Assembly: GCF_000091325.1 (NCBI RefSeq)
Contig: NC_014012.1
Location: 3,480,500-3,544,499 of the forward strand
Direction of reading: 5' to 3'
DNA: 64,000 nt
From: Shewanella violacea DSS12
GTDB taxonomy: Bacteria; Pseudomonadota; Gammaproteobacteria; Enterobacterales; Shewanellaceae
A program made the translations under genes and the position numbers. Shown here in pieces: positions 1 through 7,554 of this stretch (position 1 is the first letter of the stretch; each line of letters opens with the position of its first letter). The notes under the pieces were generated by a model that was not told where the DNA came from, made no database searches, and worked only from the letters and a program-made list of their open reading frames with translations.

Positions 1-51
1 CCCGACGAAAGGACTTTCAAAATAATTGTTCAACCTAAATCCTCTTTTGAG

Positions 52-153
52 CTTATAACGCCCGCTTTGATGGGCAAGATAAAGCTGGCTAGAATAAGCG
101 ACGAAAGAGAAAATGACAAGTGTACTTGCCTCTGTTTAACGGCTTGTTACGCT
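52..153 (-). other. attC-like recombination site after the HIT gene
   Basis: Read on the minus strand, the stop codon of the HIT gene is followed at once by GCGTAACAAGCC, and about 75 bases later by GCCCATCAAAGCGGGCGTTATAA, split here as GCCCATCAAAGC then GGGCGTTATAA. The ends are imperfect inverted repeats, inner arms GGCAAG and CTTGCC can pair, and the right end carries the GTT of the integron crossover consensus. This is the form of attC sites in Vibrio and Shewanella chromosomal integrons. Folding was judged by eye only. Confidence 0.6.
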
Positions 154-582
154 TCAATCTGTCAGGCGAAATCCTGGCGCCCAACCTAGCTCTTTACCAC
201 CTAAAACATGAATGTGCAGGTGATAAACAGATTGACCACCATAGGGATGTGTATTGATAATTATTCTAAAACCATCTTGAACTATACCGTTTTCTTTGGC
301 TACTTTACGAGCCAGTGAAAACATCTCTCCAATTAGCGCTTCAGAAGCTTGAAGGATTGTTGGAACTCGTTCCTTAGGTATAACAAGTAGATGTACCGGG
401 GCTTGAGGGTATTTTGATTTTATAACAAATGCATTTTCTGATTGAGCAAGCCATTCAGATTCAGGCTTAGACTCAAATACCGATGGTTTCGAATATAATA
501 GTTCCAGTTGCTCGACACTTACATTCGCACTTAATGAATTTGATACTAAAATGCCGAATAGTAAAATTATTAATGATTTCAT
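154..582 (-). CDS. Exported HIT-family protein
   Basis: A 142-residue protein of the histidine triad superfamily, whose members hydrolyse or transfer nucleotides from phosphoramidate or dinucleotide substrates. The triad HLHIH lies at residues 121-125, followed by VLGG, and the upstream part has the usual HIT fold pattern (VIPKERVPTI near 67-76). The chosen start is internal to a longer open frame: it is preceded by GGAAG at good spacing and opens with MKSLIILLFGILVSNSLSA, a clear signal peptide cleaved near residue 19. Export is odd, because HIT proteins are normally cytosolic. The gene is followed by an attC-like site and its neighbours are similarly spaced, suggesting a mobile cassette. 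Family assignment is firm; substrate is unknown. Confidence 0.85.
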   Translation of the reverse strand: MKSLIILLFGILVSNSLSANVSVEQLELLYSKPSVFESKPESEWLAQSENAFVIKSKYPQAPVHLLVIPKERVPTILQASEALIGEMFSLARKVAKENGIVQDGFRIIINTHPYGGQSVYHLHIHVLGGKELGWAPGFRLTD

Positions 583-886
583 ATAACTTCCATGTTGATG
601 GCTATATTTAGATTTATAAAGGCTTGCTAGACACCGTTGATACGCTAACGCTCTAAAACCTAAAGAAAAAGTTAAGTAACAAACAGCCGACCCATTATTT
701 ATTAATAACATACCCATCTTATGGGAAGTTATCAACTTCTCTAATTATCGATAAAGCTAATCAATAAGTTCAATAGCAGCTTTGAAGTCTGCAAATGCTG
801 CACTGAGATGATTAATTAGGGGGATTACGCAATTTGACTATGGATGTAAGCATGATTAAGTGAGTTTTGGCTTGTGCAACACCTGA

Positions 887-916
887 GATAGGCTCGCGTC
901 TGCACGCGGCCTATCC
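887..916. other. Strong hairpin between cassette-like genes
   Basis: GATAGGC TCGCG and CACGCG GCCTATC form a long stem with a short loop just beyond the stop of the next gene. There is no clean T-run directly after it on the minus strand, so it may be a terminator for that gene or a structural part of a degenerate attC site. Confidence 0.5.
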
Positions 917-928
917 TTACTATTGGCA

Positions 929-1366
929 TTATTTTTTTGGAGACATTGCAGATTTTCTTGCTAGTTCTTTTATCTCATTGGTTATTTTATCATCAAAAGA
1001 AAACGAATATATTCGCCAACCTTCTTTAACTTTGAAAAATTGAAATTCATAACGTAAAGGCTGCCTGTCATAGGTAACAATATAAGTTATATGTACAAAA
1101 TATTCCCCGACAGTATACGTATCAAGTTTCCCTATATTATTGACGTTTCCCATCAGCCCCTTTAAGGATGTTAGTTGGTTTTTCACTTTTATTATTTGAT
1201 CGGGTATAGATGAAACGTATTCATTTGATTTATAGATCGAGTCTACTGCTTCGTTAATCCTGCCGATTTGATACAATTCAAAAAACTCATCTATTTCAGT
1301 TTGATAGTCATAAGCCATTGAATTAAATGAAAGCAGACTGGTTAGTAATAAAATTGAAAACTTCAT
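929..1366 (-). CDS. Small exported protein of unknown function
   Basis: A 145-residue protein starting MKFSILLLTSLLSFNSMA, a typical signal peptide with cleavage near residue 18; AGGAG lies 12 bases upstream of this ATG, which is why it was preferred over an upstream in-frame start. The mature part begins with a helical segment (EIDEFFELYQIGRINEAVDSIY) written here only in part as EIDEFFELYQIG, then a beta-rich second half ending in a lysine-rich tail. The pattern resembles small periplasmic DUF4019/DUF3887-type proteins with a cystatin-like fold, but I cannot assign it. It sits between two attC-like or hairpin elements in the same orientation as its neighbours, consistent with an integron cassette. 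Confidence 0.65.
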   Translation of the reverse strand: MKFSILLLTSLLSFNSMAYDYQTEIDEFFELYQIGRINEAVDSIYKSNEYVSSIPDQIIKVKNQLTSLKGLMGNVNNIGKLDTYTVGEYFVHITYIVTYDRQPLRYEFQFFKVKEGWRIYSFSFDDKITNEIKELARKSAMSPKK

Positions 1367-1387
1367 ATTTTTATATAACTCCTGTAA

Positions 1388-1503
1388 TACTAACGCCCTA
1401 ATAATGGGCAAACAATTGCAGGCTAAAGTGCACGAGCAACGAGTAGTAGCCAACTGTTATTTCTCCGTTTATGTAACTTGCTACATGGTTACGGCGTTAA
1501 GGT
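1388..1503 (-). other. attC-like site overlapping the esterase gene end
   Basis: On the minus strand the site opens with TTAACGCCG, which also encodes the last residues of the esterase, and closes with GCCCATTATTAGGGCGTTAG. Internal arms AACAGTTGGCTA and TAGCCTGCAATTGTT pair with a three-base bulge, as expected for extrahelical bases of attC. The end block is very like that of the site at 52-75. Its length, about 115 bases, is in the range of Vibrio-type sites. Confidence 0.6.
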
Positions 1504-2724
1504 TTTTAACAATGATTTATAGAATCTAATATCCTCGCTATTTTGAGCCAGTTTAACCGCTTTTTCTGCGTAGATTATCGCAAGCGCATGTTTACCTGCT
1601 TGTGTATATGCTTTTGATAGCTGACTATATATCCTAGGTGAGTAGGGATAATATTCAACTGCAAGCTGTAGCCAAGGTATTAATTTTTCAATTCTATTTT
1701 GTCTATATAGTATCTCTGCTGTTTTAATAATATTATGAATAGAGTTAAAAGATTTTTCTAACGGAATAATTTCAAATCCATAATGCTCAGACAGTTGTTG
1801 ATACCGATCCGATAATGCTTGTGCGGGATCTTGGCTATTCCACATTTTTCTGTAGTCTATATTCCAGATTTCTCGAGCGTAAATGGTTTCTAAGCCATGC
1901 TGTATACCTGGAATTGACATACCGTAGTGGTCTTCTTCATGAATGACTTCAAACTTATATCTAATTTTTGGATTTGCAATATTCTTTAACTTTTTGGGGA
2001 TATCTACATAGAGTGCAGCTTCTTTGGGCCCTCTTTTTATGATATCTCGCCCGGCAGTACCAATATAAATGCTAGCTGTAGAGCGTTTTTCATCTGAAAT
2101 CTCTTCAATAAGCCTCTCCCCAATGCTTTTCCCAGACTTAAGCTTTTTTCCTATTTCTGCAGCCAATACTATATAGCCAGTAAATAAATCAGGTTCAGAC
2201 CAAAAAGCCTGTAATACAGGACCAAAGGAAGGTGACATCCCTATGATGGTTCTATGAGAATTAACCCTGAATTCTTCTTCGATTGTTGGTATAAGATCAT
2301 TTCTAAAGAATTTAAGGTACTTGCCTGTTTGTCCCAAACCATCCCCATAAAAAAAAGGGTTACCTTTATCGTCGAATAGCTCTAATGCCATCTCGATCCG
2401 TTTTCCAGTATTATTAGGTATCCCCACTATGATGCTTTCAGGCATATAATTTCTAGCAGCGCGAATTTCAACCATAGATCGTGTTAAGTCAAAAAGAAAT
2501 TCACCATCCATAACATAAATGACAGGATAGTGATGGGATGAATATTTATAACTTTCAGGTAATGATATAAATATTTCGCGCACTTCATCTAGTACTAAGG
2601 ATTGAATACTATATTTACCACCAGAAATAATACCTTCATTTTTTTGTAAGTTAATACCTAGAGCATATGAACTGAAAATAACAAGCGAGATTGTAATTGT
2701 GAGATATCTGATAAAGCGGTGCAT
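1489..2724 (-). CDS. Exported alpha/beta hydrolase (esterase D / enterochelin-esterase-like) with TPR-like tail
   Basis: A 411-residue protein. The start was set at MHRFIRYLTITISLVIFSSYALG, a signal peptide preceded by GGAAT, rather than a longer frame. Residues about 25-290 match the PF00756 esterase family: VIYVMDGEF, an oxyanion/nucleophile region GMSPSFG with Ser at residue 164, and a candidate catalytic His in HEEDHYGM. Family enzymes cleave carboxyl esters, including ferric siderophore esters and S-formylglutathione. The last 80 residues are helical, with a TPR-like unit (SPRIYSQLSKAYTQAGKHAL). The stop overlaps an attC-like site, so this may be a cassette, though it is long for one. 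Substrate unknown. Confidence 0.8.
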   Translation of the reverse strand: MHRFIRYLTITISLVIFSSYALGINLQKNEGIISGGKYSIQSLVLDEVREIFISLPESYKYSSHHYPVIYVMDGEFLFDLTRSMVEIRAARNYMPESIIVGIPNNTGKRIEMALELFDDKGNPFFYGDGLGQTGKYLKFFRNDLIPTIEEEFRVNSHRTIIGMSPSFGPVLQAFWSEPDLFTGYIVLAAEIGKKLKSGKSIGERLIEEISDEKRSTASIYIGTAGRDIIKRGPKEAALYVDIPKKLKNIANPKIRYKFEVIHEEDHYGMSIPGIQHGLETIYAREIWNIDYRKMWNSQDPAQALSDRYQQLSEHYGFEIIPLEKSFNSIHNIIKTAEILYRQNRIEKLIPWLQLAVEYYPYSPRIYSQLSKAYTQAGKHALAIIYAEKAVKLAQNSEDIRFYKSLLKTLTP

Positions 2725-3257
2725 ATTAATTCCATTTATGAGTGTCGGTATACCGTTAACATTTCTATACACACCTTGCCCGTTTACCCAGTTATTCCAT
2801 ACAAAGTAAAACATGTAACCACATGATTTACGACGACTTTAATCCTACGATTTAAGTTCACCTTCATAAGTCGAATATACAAATTTCATTTTTCTGGTAT
2901 ATTCTGCAAAATGAGATAATGAGCATTCCACCTCATTGAAGTTACACCAGTTTAATATTTTTAACAATAATGAAGCATGCACTCTCACAATACATAGTAA
3001 TAGATAGTAATAGATAGTAATAGAGTGTATTCGGAGTGAAAAAGGTCAAACCTTCTGCTGAAGAACCCAGTGTAGATGGGGCTGCGAGCTTCCAACACAG
3101 GGTGAGCTATCACGAAGTTATACTCCCCGCCTCGTAGAAGTATCTGCATGAAAGCGAGCCGCAGACTATGGATAACCATGAAGGAACGACCTCAAACACA
3201 CTAGCAAGTATCAAAATAGCCCCATAAAGCCAAAATGGTATCAAGCTTCATTCGAAG
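2725..3257. repeat. Gene-free stretch with dispersed repeat remnants
   Basis: No convincing gene. At 2985-3020 a 10-bp unit (ATAGTAATAG) is repeated three times. From about 3018 to 3210 the sequence shares blocks with other intergenic regions of the window: GGCTGCGAGCTTCC is found again near 53768, AAACACACTAGC near 53989, and, in inverse orientation, the block reading GTGTTTGAGGTCGTTCCTTC matches a stretch near 38918. It looks like a mosaic of a degenerate dispersed repeat family. Confidence 0.55.
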
Positions 3258-4568
3258 CTAACTCTCATCTGGTACTCGAACCCAGCCTTGCATCAATATC
3301 CTGGCGCTGCGACTCATGGATACCTTAGTCACAGTCCATTGACCATCGACCTGTTCTGCCGCTGCACCCACTTTCAATGTCCCCGAAGGGTGACCAAAAC
3401 ATATTGAGTCCGTTTTCCTGTCAGCTTTAGTGCCAGCTTTAGTAAGAGTGCCGCCGCTCGCCGCTAGGTTGACTAAAGTGCCGGGGATGACCGCAGCAGT
3501 GCCTATGGCAACGGCAGCAGTACCCATCATGGCGTGATGCAACTTCCCCATTGACAGGGCGCGCACATTAAGTTCGATATCACATGTCTCAACTTGCTTA
3601 CCACTGGATGAGGTGTAACTGCTTGCAGGAGAAACAAAGGCAATCTTGGGAGTATGTTGACGAGATTTCGCCTCATCCACATGCCCAATCAAGCCCATCT
3701 GCACAGCGCCGATAGCCCGCAGTGATTCAAACATCTCCAGCGCCTTAGCATCAGCGTTTATTGCTTCTTGCAACTCATCACCGCGATAGCCGATATCCTC
3801 GGCATTGACGAAGATGGTCGGAATGCCGGCATTGATCATGGTGGCAGCTATTTTTTTTGGCTCAAGGCTGTTTCTAGGCTCAGGGCTGTATCTAGGCTCA
3901 AGGCTGTTATCAAGCTCAGGGCTGTTATTAAAAACACCAGCTGGTAAGCTTATCTCATCGACTAGATTACCCGTGGGGAACATTCCAGGCTCCCCCTCTT
4001 TGGCTTTCTCCGCAGGGTCAATAAAATCGACACCAATTTCAGCGGCCGGAAACGTCACCCCATCGAGTTCAAAATCACCGGTTTCCTGCACTTCACCATT
4101 GGTGACGGGCACATGGGCAATAATAGTCTTACTGATATTGGCCTGCCAAATACGTATCACGGCAATACCGTTTTCTGGAATACGGCTAGCATCGACAAGG
4201 CCTGCATGAATGGCGAAAGCGCCGACGGCGGCAGACAGATTGCCGCAGTTGCCACTCCAATCGACGAAGGCCTTATCAATCGCCACTTGGCCGAATAGAT
4301 AATCCACATCATGATCCCCCTGAGTGCTTTTCGACAATATGACCGTTTTGCTGGTGCTTGAAGTTGCGCCGCCCATGCCATCGGTCTGCTTACCATAGGG
4401 GTCTGGACTGCCGATAACACGCAGAAGCAGTGCATCACGGGCAGCCCCTGCTACCTGGGCCGCCTGTGGCAAATCAGTTAGCGAGAAAAACACCCCCTTA
4501 CTGGTGCCGCCACGCATATAAGTTGCTGGCACTTTTATCTGTGGTAAATGTACTTTGTTACTTGTCAT
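3258..4568 (-). CDS. prpF: 2-methylaconitate cis-trans isomerase PrpF
   Basis: PrpF (436 residues) isomerises 2-methylaconitate, letting the Fe/S enzyme AcnD work in the 2-methylcitrate cycle in place of PrpD. The N-terminus KVPATYMRGGTSKGVFF is the family signature, and the two-lobed fold is covered from end to end. The start at MTSNKVHLP was chosen by family match; no strong ribosome site separates it from an ATG 12 bases upstream. It is last in the prpR-prpB-prpC-acnD-prpF series. Odd feature: residues near 213-236 are a 24-residue insert made of four 6-residue repeats (NSPELD, NSLEPR and variants) encoded by an 18-bp tandem repeat, placed before the conserved INAGIPTIFVNA segment. The frame stays open, so the enzyme may tolerate it as a surface loop. 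Confidence 0.95.
   Translation of the reverse strand: MTSNKVHLPQIKVPATYMRGGTSKGVFFSLTDLPQAAQVAGAARDALLLRVIGSPDPYGKQTDGMGGATSSTSKTVILSKSTQGDHDVDYLFGQVAIDKAFVDWSGNCGNLSAAVGAFAIHAGLVDASRIPENGIAVIRIWQANISKTIIAHVPVTNGEVQETGDFELDGVTFPAAEIGVDFIDPAEKAKEGEPGMFPTGNLVDEISLPAGVFNNSPELDNSLEPRYSPEPRNSLEPKKIAATMINAGIPTIFVNAEDIGYRGDELQEAINADAKALEMFESLRAIGAVQMGLIGHVDEAKSRQHTPKIAFVSPASSYTSSSGKQVETCDIELNVRALSMGKLHHAMMGTAAVAIGTAAVIPGTLVNLAASGGTLTKAGTKADRKTDSICFGHPSGTLKVGAAAEQVDGQWTVTKVSMSRSARILMQGWVRVPDES
3859..3930. repeat. 18-bp tandem repeat inside prpF (4 units)
   Basis: Four consecutive 18-bp units, consensus GGCTCAAGGCTGTTATTA with several substitutions, lie inside prpF and keep its frame (6 residues per unit). 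The same unit recurs three times at 42131-42184 inside an unrelated small gene. Confidence 0.9.
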
Positions 4569-4715
4569 AAGTTCTACCATTACAATGCTTATTGATTCTT
4601 ATTGGACACAGATGAGATAAAGCCAGAGCACTGTGTATGCTATCAGCGACTAAAGACACTTTAATGCCTTTGCCGCTGATGGTTCTAGGTAGAAGACTTA
4701 AACTCCCTTCCCCGC

Positions 4716-4884
4716 TGATGACTCTATGTTGAAGACTCTATATTCGTTGAAGACTCTATATTCGTTGAGGACTCTATATTCGTTGAGGACTCTATATTCG
4801 TTGAGGACTCTATATTCGTTGAGGACTCTATATTCGTTGAGGACTCTATATTCGTTGAAGACTCTTTATTATGTTGAAGACTCT
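4716..4884. repeat. 18-bp minisatellite abutting the acnD stop codon
   Basis: Seven perfect or near-perfect units of GACTCTATATTCGTTGAG run from 4734 to 4859, flanked by imperfect units on both sides (4719-4733, 4860-4878). The unit closest to acnD overlaps its last codons (GAG TCT TCA ACA TAA on the minus strand), so the array seems to have grown by duplication of the 3' end of the gene. It occupies most of the acnD-prpF spacer. There are no unique spacers, so it is not a CRISPR. Confidence 0.92.
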
Positions 4885-7487
4885 AAAAAGTCCTGGGCGA
4901 AGCGTTGCAATATCCCGCCCGCTTCATAGATTGTCACTTCCTCTGCGGTATCTAAACGGCACTTAACCGGCACTTCAACCTGCTCACCATTCTTACGAGT
5001 GATGATCAGCGTTAATGCAGCCCCTGGCGTGCGCTCGCCAATCACATCATAGGTTTCGCTGCCGTCGATTCCATAGGAATGGCGGTTATTGCCACCGGTA
5101 AACTCAACCGGTAATACCCCCATGCCCACCAAGTTAGTGCGATGAATACGCTCAAAACCTTCGGCGACAATCACCTCTACGCCAGCAAGACGTACGCCTT
5201 TGGCGGCCCAATCACGTGATGAACCTTGACCGTAATCGGCTCCGGCGATAATGATCAAAGGCTGTTTGCGCGCCATATAGGTTTCGATAGCTTCCCACAT
5301 GCGAGACTCAATGCCTTCGGGTTCGATGCGTGTGAGTGAGCCTTGCTTAACCTCTGCTTTGCCATTCTTACCGAGCTGAGTCACCATTTCATTAAACAGC
5401 TTAGGGTTAGCAAAAGTAGCACGTTGGGTCGTTAGATGATCGCCCCTGTGGGTCGCATAGGAGTTAAAATCAACTTCCGGTAAACCCATCTTATCCAGAT
5501 AAGCTCCGGCGGCACTTTCGAGCATGATGGCGTTCGAGGGAGACAGATGATCTGTGGTGATGTTGTCACCAAGCACAGCCAGAGGACGCATGCCCTTCAT
5601 GGTGCGCTCACCTGCGAGTGCACCTTCCCAATAAGGAGGCCTGCGGATATAAGTACTCTGTGGACGCCAATCATATAGCGGGTCGTTATCACTGCCATAC
5701 TCGACTTTAATATCGAACATAGGCTCATAGACCTTGCGAAACTGCTCAGGTTTAACACTTTGGGCAATAACCGCGTCTATCTCTTCGTCACTGGGCCAGA
5801 TATCTTTCAAGGTCACATCATTGCCCTGACTATCTTTGCCGAGCACATCTTTTTCGATATCGAAGCGAATGGTACCGGCAATCGCGTAGGCGACAACCAG
5901 AGGAGGTGACGCTAAGAAGGCTTGTTTGGCGTAGGGGTGGATACGACCATCGAAATTTCGATTGCCCGAGAGCACCGCCGTTGTGTACAAGTCTCTGTCG
6001 ATCACTTCTTTTTGAATCACTGGATCTAACGCGCCGCTCATGCCGTTACAGGTGGTGCAGGCGAAACCTACGATACCGAAACCCAATTGCTCCAATTCTG
6101 ACAACAGCTTGGCATCTTCAAGATACAACTGCACGGCTTTGGAACCCGGTGCCAGTGAGGTTTTCACCCAAGGCTTACGGGTCAAGCCTTTAGCATTGGC
6201 ATTACGGGCGATAAGCCCTGCTGCAATGACATTGCGGGGGTTTGACGTGTTAGTACAACTGGTGATGGCGGCGATGATACAGGCACCATCTGGCATCAAG
6301 TCTTTGCCATCGGCATCTTGACTCATATCGTAATGACCACTGATCCCCTTCTTGGCAAGATCGCTTGTCGACACACGGCGATGGGGATTAGAAGGTCCGG
6401 CGATGTTACGACCAACCGATGACAAGTCAAAATGCAGTACTCGCTCATACTCGGCATCTTTTAGCGTATCGGCCCACAAGCCAGCTTGCTTGGCATAGTT
6501 TTCAACCAGTTTTACCTGGCTATCATCCCGGCCTGTCAGCTTAAGATAATCTATGGTCATCTCGTCGATATAGAACATGGCGGCAGTGGCACCAAATTCC
6601 GGGGTCATGTTCGAAATAGTGGCGCGATCGCCCAATGTCAGCGCTCTAGCACCTTCGCCATAGAACTCTAAATAGGTTGATACCACTTTCTCACCCCGTA
6701 AAAACTCGGTGATCGCTAGCACGATATCCGTCGCGGTGATCCCGCTCTGACGTTTACCCACCAGCTCGACCCCGACAATATCGGGCACTCGCATGTAAGA
6801 AGGACGTCCCAGCATGACACTTTCAGCTTCTAAACCGCCAACACCTATGGCGATAACCCCAAGGGCATCGACATGTGGTGTGTGGCTGTCGGTTCCTACT
6901 AAGGTATCGGGAAATGCTACCCCATCGCGGGACTGGATAACGGGAGACATCTTTTCCAGGTTGATCTGGTGCATGATGCCGTTACCGGGCTGAATAACAT
7001 CTATGTTTTTAAATGCCGTTTTAGTCCAGTTGATGAAATGGAATCTGTCATCGTTACGCCTGTCTTCGATGGCGCGGTTCTTCTCGAAGGCATCTTTCTC
7101 AAATCCGGCGTGCTCCACCGCTAAGGAATGGTCGACAATCAGCTGAGTCGGCACCACAGGATTGACTTTAGATGGGTCGCCGCCCTTGGCGGCAATGGCA
7201 TCACGCAGACCAGCCAAGTCGACTAACGCCGTCTGACCAAGAATATCGTGACACACCACGCGAGCGGGATACCAGGGGAAATCCAGATCTTGCTTGCGCT
7301 CGATGATCTGTTTCAGTGAGTCGGTCAGCTTAGCTGGCTCGCAGCGACGAACTAGGTTCTCGGCGTAAACACGAGAGCAATAAGGCAGCTTGCGGTATGC
7401 ACCTGGGCTGATAGCGTCTACGGCAGCCTCGGTATCGAAGTAATCGAGTTTACTGCCGGGTAGAGATTTACGGTATTGGGTATTCAT
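4869..7487 (-). CDS. acnD: Fe/S-dependent 2-methylisocitrate dehydratase AcnD
   Basis: AcnD (872 residues) is an aconitase-family enzyme that dehydrates 2-methylcitrate to 2-methylaconitate, the substrate of PrpF. Aconitase landmarks are all present: the VGTDSHTPHVDALG region, the iron-sulfur ligand segments SCTNTSNPRN and ACTTCNG, and the C-terminal swivel domain with GADYGQGSSRDWAAKG. Length is normal. It is 67 bases downstream of prpC and shares its strand. The last few codons lie in the first unit of an 18-bp tandem array, so the extreme C-terminus (after RFAQDFLE) has probably been reshaped by the repeat; the catalytic domains are unaffected. Confidence 0.96.
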   Translation of the reverse strand: MNTQYRKSLPGSKLDYFDTEAAVDAISPGAYRKLPYCSRVYAENLVRRCEPAKLTDSLKQIIERKQDLDFPWYPARVVCHDILGQTALVDLAGLRDAIAAKGGDPSKVNPVVPTQLIVDHSLAVEHAGFEKDAFEKNRAIEDRRNDDRFHFINWTKTAFKNIDVIQPGNGIMHQINLEKMSPVIQSRDGVAFPDTLVGTDSHTPHVDALGVIAIGVGGLEAESVMLGRPSYMRVPDIVGVELVGKRQSGITATDIVLAITEFLRGEKVVSTYLEFYGEGARALTLGDRATISNMTPEFGATAAMFYIDEMTIDYLKLTGRDDSQVKLVENYAKQAGLWADTLKDAEYERVLHFDLSSVGRNIAGPSNPHRRVSTSDLAKKGISGHYDMSQDADGKDLMPDGACIIAAITSCTNTSNPRNVIAAGLIARNANAKGLTRKPWVKTSLAPGSKAVQLYLEDAKLLSELEQLGFGIVGFACTTCNGMSGALDPVIQKEVIDRDLYTTAVLSGNRNFDGRIHPYAKQAFLASPPLVVAYAIAGTIRFDIEKDVLGKDSQGNDVTLKDIWPSDEEIDAVIAQSVKPEQFRKVYEPMFDIKVEYGSDNDPLYDWRPQSTYIRRPPYWEGALAGERTMKGMRPLAVLGDNITTDHLSPSNAIMLESAAGAYLDKMGLPEVDFNSYATHRGDHLTTQRATFANPKLFNEMVTQLGKNGKAEVKQGSLTRIEPEGIESRMWEAIETYMARKQPLIIIAGADYGQGSSRDWAAKGVRLAGVEVIVAEGFERIHRTNLVGMGVLPVEFTGGNNRHSYGIDGSETYDVIGERTPGAALTLIITRKNGEQVEVPVKCRLDTAEEVTIYEAGGILQRFAQDFLESST

Positions 7488-7554
7488 CTTTATTTACTCA
7501 ATTAGCGGTGTCTAGGCCCTAGTTCCTAGGAACTCGGGCCTAGCTTCTGGGCGC

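Noticed and set aside
2985..3179. 64-codon minus-strand frame
   Set aside because: Overlaps a short tandem repeat and dispersed repeat blocks; no ribosome site or conservation visible.
4734..4859. CRISPR array
   Set aside because: Units of 18 bp are directly adjacent with no unique spacers; it is a minisatellite.
4726..4929. Plus-strand frame coding for TLYSLR repeats
   Set aside because: A product of the 18-bp tandem repeat; no ribosome site, no domain, antisense to acnD.
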